Assembly: GCA_026419785.1 (NCBI GenBank) | Contig: JAODTK010001122.1 | Span: 124,001-188,000, forward strand | DNA length: 64,000 nt | Direction: 5' to 3' | Source of the DNA: Sclerodactyla briareus | Taxonomy: Eukaryota > Echinodermata > Holothuroidea > Dendrochirotida > Sclerodactylidae | Shown here: positions 12,301 to 24,300 of the stretch, piece after piece | How positions within the stretch are numbered: the stretch's first letter is position 1 | Layout: the number at the start of each line of letters is the position of its first letter | The notes under the pieces: generated by a model | Database searches by the model: none | What the model saw: only the letters and a program-made list of their open reading frames with translations | Told to the model about the DNA's origin: nothing | Position numbers and translations under genes: made by a program

Positions 12301-15300
12301 TAATGCAAAAAGCCTCTAGGTTAGATGCCAAGAAGAATTACTCACACAGTGTGACGGCAGGTCGATAAACTCTGTCTCCTCATCATTCAGCACATGCATA
12401 TTGGGATGGCACCATGATCGATATCGGTGATACCTCTTCCATCTTATCAGATCAGCTGGCCCGATCAGAAGGGTCCTAATGCATATCAGCTGGGTGTCAT
12501 CAGCATAGAAGACAGACTGGATAATAGATGCAATAATATCTTGAAGAGGGGCACTGAACAGTATAAATGGTTATTTGTGGGTGTATGGCCACCAAATATG
12601 ATGCCTGATATTTTGTTCCATCAATCTAGCAATTATTTTGGTTTTTTGCCTCGATCTGGCATATTAATGGAGCCAAGCCTCCGTTTCAAGATTAGGCAAA
12701 TGAAAGTCAACTTGTGGAAATCTTATTTAATAACACAATAGTCTGCAATGTCGGATCGAGCTGGAAGTTAGCCTGTAGGCTGTAGCTGTAGTTGTGATTT
12801 GAAAAGTAAGAAATTGTGTTCTATTTTCTTTTTCAGTTTGAGGCCTTCGTAGTTGAGAAGGGTGGGGAGAACCCAAGTGAATTGCTCAGAGCCTCTTTCA
12901 CTGGACAGTTTTGTTTATGCTCTGTTGAAATCTCATTCCGCATGAATGGTGGAAAGGTGAAACCCTTTCAGCGTTTTATTGCCATGGGTGACTCTGGTTG
13001 ACACCAGCATTGCTCCTTATATTTCATCCAGGGTTGACTTTATATAATCGTATTCATTGTTGTCACTACGCCGTCCATATATTAAGAGAGACTGTCCTTG
13101 AGTTGAAACTGTACTGTGCTTTACACAGCATAGCAACACTCAGAGCATGAACGGTACTTCTTCCATGCGCAACTTCCAATTAAATGATGCCCTTACAGGC
13201 TTATAAAACTACATTGGCCTTGTGAAATCCCTAAAACTTTTGAACTCGTTCAAACCCTTGCAATCGAAGTTCGTAAGGCTTACTGCGGACTGGCCGCTCG
13301 CAGCAGTGACACAGAGACTGTTGGCATGACCGTGAGTTGTCGCAAGCCTTGATGAGAACAAATTCCGTGTGAGGCAGGCTTTGAACAGTTTTATGTTTTG
13401 CTCAGGACTTGAAAAGAGGGCTTGCATTGGCTCTTCAATTTTCAGGAACCTCTATTATGAATTTCAAGGATTGTGAGTTTGAACCCCACAGACCGATCAG
13501 CCTTTCTGTGGTTTCCATCTCCATGCCGCTTTTCCCTCTACCCAAGTGCTAAATGGGGACGGTGAGAACAACCGTGGCTGTATAGCATGGAAATCATCAA
13601 TAAAAATCCAGGCCTGGATAAGTTTTCAAATTCAGTGAAAAGTTGTCAAGGAAAAGTCATGGAAATTTTCATGAAGTGATGTTGCTTTCTCACAGCTGTC
13701 TGCTGTTGTTGCTTGGCTCTCTTTTTTCAGATCAGTTTGAAAATTCTATGGGAGATGTCTTAGAGGAGGTCAATGGAAATCTTTTCATTGCCCAGATACT
13801 GTATTAACCCGGATATCACTAAAGTGCTTTGGGCACTGTGGTGAAAAGGTACCCAGATATTATACTTTGGCGCATCACAGGAGCAGTCACAGCACAAACA
13901 TTGATCACACGCAGTAGAGGAATGGAATCTCTGGAGGTTCTTAAGACTCTCTTCATCTTGATGAGTCATTCTTTCAAACAGTCTTGACTGAGCCAAGATA
14001 AAGGAATGGATGTCCGGTGAACATCACAGTGGTCAGGAGTGAGGCTGCAGATTTTTGATTCATGTATCCTTATCCGCTACTTTACTCCCTCTTATACTGT
14101 CTTCCTCTTATTCATCTGTTCGTCTTTAGATTCTCCGATTTCAGCCATGAGGAACGGCTGAGGGAGGAACTCTTCTACGCTTCTTTCTGTAGTCACGACA
14201 GCCTTGCAGAGTGAGGACGACAATGAGTTCTATCAAGGGTTAAATTTCTCCTTGTGTGTGGATCAGAAACTTGTGGTCCCTCAGAGTGAGTCTCCAGATA
14301 TTATCCTCAGGTGAATAGAACCATTATATATAGATGCAATATTTTGGAGAATTGAAACAAGGTCAAAGTTGAAATGTCACTTCATGTGGATGTTTTCTCC
14401 TCGGCAGAGTTCAACCTACATTTTGGTCACTTATGAGAAGTTTCGCCAGGGATTCGATCATGCCGTAATTTGTGACTCTGCTCTTGAACGGTTCAGGGAA
14501 TCGCTGATGTATTTCATTGTATCAAAATACTGGTCTATATGAAAATCCTTTACAGTACTACACCTACAGAAGTAGTCACTAGCACCTATTAACTCACTAC
14601 AGCAATCCTCGGCTTTTTAAATGTGTGGCAGTATTTTGTATTATGCTACACCCCTCTGAGTGATAATGAATTGGGATGTTACCGTAGCAACACAAATATT
14701 TCATGTCTAGCCTCGCTCATGATATTTATAAGCTAATTCCATCAAAATTGGCCCTGAATATTAATTAGTCTTATTCGTAAGTTCTGTGATAGAACTGTAT
14801 TCCATACTAGCTGTATTCATGTGCCCCTGGTCCGCATCCAGGGGCCTGAGTCAGCTCCATATTACCTCTATATGCCCCTAATCTGTGCCACTGCCTGTGA
14901 ATATATATTTAAAATCCTACGACCTATATTTGTTTAATGCACCTGGTCCTGGGGGTCCGCATCCACTAGGGGCCTGAATATTTCCATGTTACCACTATAC
15001 GCCCCTAGTCTGGGTCCAGGGGACCACGGTGCAACTGTAATTCCATACTACATTTATATTCCTGGTTTTCTTCAATTGCATAGTCTTGTAGTTGCAACTT
15101 CGTTCTTAGAGCACAAGCTCATCATTTTCCCAACAAATAACATCAATTAAAGTCAATTAAGATAATGAATATTTTAAAAAAAAATCTTCCACTGCAGAGC
15201 TTTTTGATGCAATTCCAGAGTACTACCAGAGGAAGATCCTCATGTTGTGCAAGTAAGAATTTTATTCCAGAGTGGTGCCATGAGGAGATGTTACAGTATG

Positions 15301-18300
15301 AGAACATGTGTGTTCTTTTATTTCCTTGATACATTGACATCAGTCAAACTAATTTGTGCAATTGTTCCAGTGTGTTTGTGCGTTATCATGTTTAGTACGT
15401 AAGCTTTGTTGGCCAGTATTCGTTCAAAGTTTACCAAAGCTGCCTACTGTGAGATTCATCTCAATTGGTAGCAATTGGACTCATACTCAGAATTAAGCTC
15501 TGCTTGAGGCCAAGCTTAGGGCAAGCAGAGTGAGTATGTGTTTCAATGTTAGGGCAGAGATGGGTATTAGTGGCGCTTTGTGAGCAAACATTCCAGGTTC
15601 GAATTCCCGCAGTCACTGGACGTTTTTTCCCTAGGTGGCTGCACTTGCAGAATTTGTGATGGGTGTGGTCTTGTTCTTCACACCATGGTTCCACTGTAAT
15701 GCATTGAGATTTGTGCATTGGTTTCTGGGGTTTGTTTCGGGATATTTGCAAGTCTCGTCAGTGGCTTTGAGCAGTCACTTTGTACAGGAATCAACTGATC
15801 GTCCATCAGAGGAGGACGTAAAATGGGTATTCCAGGAGCAGTTTGGGAATTGTTACATCCCTTCTGATATCATCTGAGCACTATTTGAGAAAAGAGGCAG
15901 GTATCGCGGTGCGCATCCTGATCATTATGGCCAGGGTTCCTTGATGAGCCTTTCTTGGCCTCCTAAACCTAAATAAATCAATCAATGGCTAAACTGTGGA
16001 TACGTTGTATCTTGTCCCATTCTTTCTCCACCATGCGCTCCAGTGATCTGCAATGACAAGTAACGAGCAGAGGCAGCTAGCAGCTGCTGCTCATGAAAAA
16101 ATTTCCTGATTTCATCAAGGAATGGGTTTGCGTAGAATTTAACCATCGTTCACCCCACCGTTTGTTTCTTCCTGACTTGCCATCTACTGGGTGTGCTGGG
16201 TGCGACAGAAAAAGTCTTTAGCGATAAATTCCCCCTTGACAAATTCCAGCGAGTATTTTAAAACAGATGTCGCAAATGCCATTCATCCAGGTGAGGGAGG
16301 GGCCCGGGGATCAGGGAATTGTTTTCAGGGGGGCAGGCTTAGAGATATATCAGGGTACTTACTGCCTCACTCAGTGTACACTACGTGAGTATCCTGTGGT
16401 TTTATGTCATGTCTTATGTTGCCTGATTAGTCATGGAATACAACAAAGTGTTCGGTGTGAGATGTCACATGTTCTTTTTAGTCTGTGGAGGAAAAGTGTA
16501 TCAATCTTTGTCCTCCTAAAAAATTAGTACTTTAGACTAAAAATGATAAACTCCCTGGGAAAAGTTTGCAGTTGAAACTTCTGTCCTCTTCTTCTTTTCC
16601 CCAACCCCTATATGGGATGGTGTATTTACTCTTGTATAAAACAATCTATTGTGACCTTTGTTATCAAGGCTGCCACTCTTCACCTATTGCAAGTTTGGTT
16701 GCCCGTCTGAAAAAATATAGGGGTGGGGGTGTGAGGGGAAAGGAGGGGGGGTGCAATGGTTGCACTCGCAACTAGCATCCCATACTCATTTTCATATGCG
16801 CTCAAGCCCTAATGGAAGAATACCTGCGTTTTACAACATTGTGATTTGTGCCTAATGAACGAACAGTGAAAGGTCTTAAAACCAAAAAACATCTGTCCAA
16901 ACTTTTGGCCGTCTATAGGTTAGTGATGCATCTCTGCCTGTCCATTTTGTTGATACAACGCGTATCATTCAATACAAGTGCTAGCTTGGTGAATTAATAT
17001 TCCAATGAACGTGCCTGCTTACGTGATGGCATTGAGGATCTGGGCATTCCATTTTTGTTTCCTTGACGAAGTCAGAGGACTCTAAGGTAGTCATGACAGT
17101 GGTGTGTGTGTGTTTGTGTTGTATAATGTATGTATGTACGCTGGTTGTTAACACTATAACTCGAACCCCACCTGGATGGATGAAGCTCATACTTGGTATG
17201 TGTGTTTCCATGATGAGTACATGAACCCTATTTTTTTGGGGTCAGGGTCAGAGTCATCTGAGGTCACCAGAGGTCAAGGTCTGAAAACCTTGTGAACACG
17301 ATAAGTCCAGAACGGTTGGTCTGATCAGTTCAAATTTTGGGGTAGCTTTCTTATGGGGAGTACAGGAACCCTATTGTTCCTGGTCTAGGTCGGGGGTGAA
17401 TTTTGGTCAAAATAGGAAATTTTGTTAAAAGTTAATAATTTGGCCAATTTTGGCTTGTGAACACGATAACTCGACCCCACCTGGATGGATGAAGCTCATA
17501 CTTGGTATGTGTGTTTCCATGATGAGTACATGAACCCTATTGTTTTGGGGTCAGGTCAGAGGTCATCTGAGGTCACCAGAGGTCAAGGTCTGAAAACCTT
17601 GTGAACACGATAAGTCCAGAACGGTTGGTCTGATCAGGTTCAAATTTGGTGTGTAGCTTTCTTATGGGGAGTACAGGAACCCTATTGTTCCTGGTCTAGG
17701 TCGGGGGTGAATTTTGGTCAAAATAGGAAATTTTGTTAAAAGTTAATAATTTGGCCAATTTTGGCTTGTGAACACGATAACTCGACCCCACCTGGATGGA
17801 TGAAGCTCATACTTGGTATGTGTGTTCCCATGCTGAGTACATGAACCCTATTGTTTTGGGGTCAGGTCAGAGGTCATCTGAGGTCACCAGAGGTCAAGGT
17901 CTGAAAACCTTGTGAACACGATAAGTCCAGAACGGTTGGTCTGATCAGGTTCTAATTTGGTGTGTAGCTTCCTTATGGGATTACAGGAACCCTATCGTTT
18001 CTGGTATAGGTCGGGGGGTAACTTTTTGTGAAAAAAGAAAATTGTGATAAGTCAATATTGGGACCATTTCGGCTTTTGAACACGATAACTCGACCCCACC
18101 TGGATGGGTGATTGGTGAGCTCATACTTGGTATGTTGTGTGCTCCATGAGAGTGACAGGACAACCTAGTGTTGGGGTTTAGGTTAGAGGTAATATGAGGT
18201 CACAAGAGGTCAAAGTCTGAAAAACCGGGTGAACACGATAAGTCCAGAACCGGTTGGTCTGATCAGAGTTAAATTTGGCGGGTGCTTTCTTATGGGGATT

Positions 18301-21300
18301 AAGGAAACCCATGTTTCTGGTCTAGGTCGGGAGGTAATTTTGGTGGAAAATTAGGGAATTGTGAAAAGTTAATGAATTTGGCCAATTTGGCGTTGTGAAC
18401 ACGATAACTCGACCCAACTGGATGGGTGAAGCCATACTTGTATGTGTGTTCTCCATGATGATCATGAAACCCTATTGTTTTGGGGTCAGGTCAGAGTCAT
18501 CTAAGGTCACCAGAGGTCCAAGTCTGAAAATTCCGTGTGAACAACGATAATTCCAAAACAGTTTGTCTGATCAGGTTCCAATTTGGTGTGTACTTTCTTA
18601 TATGGGGATTACAGGAACCCCTATTGTTTCTTTTCGGTCTAGGTCAGGGGTGAAATTTTGGTCAAATAGGGAATTTTGGTGAAAGTTAATGCATTGGGCC
18701 AATTTTGGCTTGTGAACACGATAACTCGACCCCACCTGGATGGATAAGCTCATACTTGGTTTGTGGTGTTCCCCATGATGAGTAATGAACCCTATTGTTT
18801 TGGGGTCCAGGTCAGAGGCATCTGTTGTCACCAGTGGTCAAAGTCTGAAAACCTGTAACAACGATAAGGTCCAGAACGGTTGGTCTGAACAGTTTGAACT
18901 TAGGTGGGTGTAGTTTTCGTATGGGATTACAGAAACCCTATTGTTGTTTTCGGTTAAGGGCGGGGTGAAATTTTTGGCCCAAAACAGAACATTTGTGAAA
19001 AGTCAATCTTTTGGCAAATTTTTTGGCAAATTTTGGCCTTGTTAACACGATAACAACCATTCGTCCCCCTCCGGATGTATGAATCTCATATTGTTTCTGT
19101 GTTCCCCAGATGAGTACATGAAACCCTCTGTTTTGGGGTCAGGTCAAGAGGTCATCTAGGTTAGCAGAGTTCAAACTCTGAAAACCTTGAAATTTATTGT
19201 GTACTTTCTTACCAAGGGTACAGGACCCTATCAGTTAGTTGGCAAAATGGGAAATTTGTCAACGTTCTGTTGCCCATAATGAGCTGGTACAATTCCATTT
19301 GTCTGTGGTGTCTGGCTCCAGGTTACATAAACGTCAAGGAACACTAAGCCTTTTGGCTTTCTGGTTTTTTAGAATGACTTATGTACCTGCAGAGGTTTTG
19401 AATATGATATGAGTGACTAGTATTCGACTCCCACTGACTATGCTGATGTACTGTACAGAAGCACCATTTGGTGGTCTGTTGATGTATCAAAATGAGATGC
19501 ACAGACTCAGCCGATGGATCTCCAGACTTTCAAGCAAAGCGATCATTGATTGTGCATCTTAAATAAAACCCGAAGACTATTTCGCGTACTCCTCAACGAG
19601 ACCTACCTCCTTGTTTGTCTCGGGCTGTAAAAGAGGGTACCTCATCAAGGCACTTTCCCATAATCTGGCGCCCAGGCGATTTTTATACACCCCATTGTTC
19701 TGGTAATTTTGCGCCTGGTGTGCCCCTATTTTGCATGCCCAGGCGACCACTTAATTTTGTCAACAGCGGCCCGTCGCATTTTAGCATGAATTCGGAAGCA
19801 AACTAATAAATTACTCGCATCGTTAATACTCTATTCTGGAGTTCCGTAGTCAGGCAGCCTGAAGTTTTTTCTCATTGATACCGAGCGCCCACTGCCTACA
19901 GAAAAATATGCTGACAATCGATCGTAGCACATGACCATCATGCACAATGTTCGTGATCATGCCATTTATAACTGGTTAATCGTTCCACTCACGGCATGAG
20001 CAAAAACTATAGGCATCTGGCACACGTGGTTAATACGAGCAGAATCTCGTACGCGACAGTCATGGAAACTGGCATTGCTCCTTCCCTTACAAAGCTTGTT
20101 GCATGCATGATCGTAAGAGCCCTAGTTTTAGGGTGGTTGATTGTAATGATGTTGCGGACTGTACAAATGAAAACTCATTTGCTTCGCTGATTGAAAACAT
20201 GAATACCTCGCATTATATGTCACAGAAAAGTTGATGCACACAGGAGGAAGGTTGCATTCTATGTCGATCATCTTCCAGTTGGAGGGAAAAAGATAATTTG
20301 TTTATCGCCATGCAGTGCGATGAGCCCCCCAGTAAACTACCAATTCCCAAAACTACCTGCATGGCGAATGGTGAACCTGAAATATGTATGGCGGCGCGGC
20401 AGGGCTATTGACCGTAACCAAAATTTTGCAGAAAATCTTTCAGATATAGTAGTTAATTATTAGCATAAGTATTGAAGTATAATACTGCCGACACACGTAC
20501 AATTAATGGAATTCTCACAAACAAGGTATGAAGGGCATGTGAAGTTGTTTTGTGCCAAACCAATATTAAAACACCCAAATCAAAGGAAATTATTAGCACA
20601 AATTTCGGAAGTCCTATGTATAGCCTAATGTTACGTTTGCATATGCTATCGTTTAAATAGATTACCTTTTTTTTCACCTCAATTTTGCGATCGAGCTATA
20701 AATCCTTTCATGTTTAATATGACATTATAGCTTCACTGGACCAGGTACTGAATTCAGAAACAAGAATAATTGATCATCCATCATGCCACGTGAAGAGAGA
20801 AAGTATATTTCCTCTTTTCCCTGTCATCAAATACCTGATTATATTTTTGGTTTTATATGAACCAATATGTGCCATGTGCCACATTGCACAATACAGTACT
20901 CTATACAGTGTGTTGGGATGTGAGTCACACATAGCAATGATACTTCTTGTTAGTTATCACTGTGCATGTGTGACCTGTTTCATTGAGAAAAAGTTTCGTA
21001 GTAAAATCATCCCCCAATCCTTAGGGTTTTTTCATGTTTTCTAACAGTGATCTGTTTTCTCACAGGGCAATAGGTCTATTTTGGGGAATTTTCAAATGGC
21101 TTGATATACTGTAACCACAAAAAGAGTTGAACATTAGTAGCAATACTGGGCTGAGGATCGCAAACGGTCAATAATTTTTGGCTCTTTTTGCTTTGGGGAA
21201 TTTCTTCTTACTTATACACTCGTTTGATTATTGATAGGCTTGATACAGGTTTACATACTTTGAGGGATGCCGAGGGGGTGGGGAGGAATGGGGCCATGGG

Positions 21301-24300
21301 GGGGGGGAGGGAATAATCTCCCAAACACTAACACAAATACACGTGATAATCAAAAGAGAGCACAAAACACTTCTCTTCATTCATCTATTCAACTACAATT
21401 TCAACTACAACTGCCTGCAGAAAATTATGGTGGCACATCATGTCAATTGAGTGACATAGATGGTGGTACACTGTAGGCCCCTGCTTATCATCCGACGACT
21501 GCATTATATTAACAATAACATTTGAGCATGATGGAATTCATGTTTTTGACATCCATACTATCAATCGGCATCATAAAAAATCTCATTCATAACATAATTT
21601 TAACAATGGCTCCTTGTCCTGGACAAATAGCTCTCTGTTCCACCAAAACCTCGGGGACAGGAGCTAAGTGTAAATTACTGTCTCCTGGTCATTGGCGCTT
21701 AATGGGAGGGCTTTTACCTCATGAACAAGTGGATTCTCCAACCTACAGCTGCCTGTTTGTATTTAGTGGTTGTTTTTCTGTTACATATTTATGTTTGTGA
21801 TCAAGTGATCAAAAGAGAACGATTGCTAGTTGGCTGATGATCAAAGCAGGATCTAGTCTTTGTTAAGAATGATCCTTGATATCCCGTTACCTGCTGCACT
21901 ATCGAATTTCTGCAGTGCGCCATCACACCCCACAACTCTCGGCGTTTGTGTTTGTATCATCGTCTTGTCCAATGCAATCTGCTTCCAGATATTGGATGAA
22001 GCAATCACACACTGATAGGGAACACACCCCATGGAGGATTTCACTAAATGTCCCGTGAATGGTTGGACCGTAACTGTGCTACAACAAAGACATCGAGGAT
22101 TGCCGTTTAGCATTTTGACAATTCAAACATGATTCGCTCACATGACCACACCCGCATTCTGGTAATTTGGACAAGAAATTATTTCAGTCCAGTCAGGCTG
22201 CAATATTTTGTTGTGTAGACAGATAAGAACAATCCAGCTTTAAGAAGGGCTGAAAAAATCATCTTAACGCGAGAACTAAAGCAGAATCTAGAAGCATTAT
22301 AATGGTTGCTATAGTGTTTCACATACCACATATCAACCGTGATCGAATTCATTGGGACTGAATTCTGACCATGTCTACCATGTGCTGTGTGAAATGTAAA
22401 TGTGACCAAATGCAAACTTACAAGCAGATGGCTTCATCATTCCCATCTTCAGGTATTTATCTAATCAAACATAGTTATGTTTCATCGCTCTTCGGATTCA
22501 CTCCTGGAACAAGACAAGACATCTGGCAGTGGGGACAGCCTTGCAACAAGTTCCGTCAACTCCTTCTTGATGTTTTACTGATCTGGTAAAACAGTCACTT
22601 CCTCTCCTCAACTCTCAGACTTACACAATGCCTCCCCCCCCCCACTTCTTGAGATAAGGAGAGGATGATGGGTGCCGATTGGGGAGGGGTGATTCGCCTG
22701 AAGGAAATTGATGGCTAAACAGTGGGGGCGTTGTGTGAATATGAGAGGTTTGTCAGAGCTCGTAAACCCGAGACCAGGGTAATTTCCTTCTGGGAGTCTC
22801 TCATTAGCGAGCCAATACACTATCCTCATACATTATGTTGGCCGGTCCTTCCTGCCCAGATTAGCAACTAAATTCTGACATATTTAGCTGGTCAAGTTTC
22901 AGAACTAGTAGCTGACCTGGAACTTTTCATTAAAGTCTTGGTAGAGGAGTGAACCTCAAATGGTTGACCCTCTCCTAAGCCATCATGTCTTTTATGTGCA
23001 TTTCAAGAGCCAGCTGGCATTCAGTCCATGCTCTAACCAATACCAGCTAGGTCACAGGAGAAAGGGAATAGCATTTGTCATCCATATTGAAGCTTTTCTT
23101 CTTTATCTGAAAAAAAATAAACATACATAAAAAAAAGAATGCGGAGAAATATGGACAATGTCCTCTTATGCTGACACGAATAAACTCCTAAGTAATGAGA
23201 CTATGCATGACTGAAAATGCATTTGTTATATCTTTACAGTAACTGAAGTTCTACCAGTAATTCTCAGTTGCGAACATCTAAAGTTCTCATCGAAGCAGCT
23301 CTGGAAGCAGATTTGGATGTCCATTGAGTTCTACATCATGGTGGCCATCCAGACCAAATCTTCTCGGACAGCCTCAGATGCCATTTTGAAGTCGCCCTCT
23401 GGGAACAAATCTGAAGGGGACAGTCTGATGGGGGCATCAGGGTTTTAGAAGGGGATAGAGTTGTGAAGAATATCACCAACCCCTGGGAGCGACTCACAGA
23501 ATTGCTTGTCATGATTGCTGGCAAGAGTGGATGGAATCGGATTGCATACCACCAGCAAATTTGTAAGTGACTTGCTTTTGATTTTTGTCAAGAATTTATT
23601 GAGTTGGTACCTGCACTTTCATTTCATTGGACAAGAGGAGTTCAAATCCATTTCTTTTAAGTACCATGCACCTTTGAAAAAGAAGCAATCATGTGATATG
23701 AAAATGCATCTCATCATTCAATACCTCCTCTACAAGAAGAACTCCCAGTCAAAATAACAGCACTCGAATCATTTCGATTCTTGGAAGAAATGGTTTCAGG
23801 CCACAAATTTTCAAATAGCTTGCAACAAATGCATATGTTTTGCCACAGGGACCTACCTATTCATGAAATTAACAAATTGACCTAATTGGGGACCCGCTCC
23901 AGGCTTGTGTGCTGTCTTGTTTTCGTACAGATTAATTTTCATTGTATTTTTTGTATCAGTCAAACCATAGATTCACAGTTACTGCATGATGAGCAGTTTC
24001 ATTCCCTAATGTGACCAAAGCTATTCGTAAACTGGACATCCCTGTCACCATCTATAACCTGGCCGGCAGGCTGGTGAGATGGACCGTAGTTGGATGAGTT
24101 GTAGTGCAATTTTATTCTGTGATTTGAGCTTTCTTTCATGCCAGCTTTGTTCATTAAGAAATCAAACTCTAAATCTCTAGTCTAACTTGGAGTGTCTAAG
24201 GTGAAGTCTGGAACTATTCTGTCTGTATACTATAGTAGGCGAAGTAGCTAAGCGGTAGAAGCTCTGACTGAGGATCAGTAGATGGCGAGTTCAAGTCCAA

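Larger units (their letters stand above)
9353..12836 (+). other. INTS10 intron 1, mostly repeats
   Basis: 3.5 kb between a good donor and a good polypyrimidine acceptor. It holds repeat R2 (10.02-10.14 kb), a LINE fragment (10.4-10.69 kb) and the hAT-type element (10.87-12.18 kb). The remainder is unassigned. Confidence 0.7.
16291..23239 (+). other. INTS10 intron 6, 6.9 kb
   Basis: The largest intron traced. It contains the satellite-bearing element (17.09-19.38 kb) and an unrecognised minus-strand open frame near 22 kb. The stretch 19.4-21.8 kb holds short open frames and AT-rich unique sequence with nothing I can name; 22.6-23.1 kb looks like diverged SINE remnants. Confidence 0.6.

Noticed and set aside
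13737..13805. Good acceptor CTTTTTTCAG followed by QFENSMGDVLEEVNG as an INTS10 exon
   Set aside because: It does not match INTS10, has no donor before its stop, and exon 2 joins exon 3 directly in matching phase.
15635..15877. 80-codon open frame on + strand
   Set aside because: It lies wholly in a family-B SINE; the other copies do not keep the frame.
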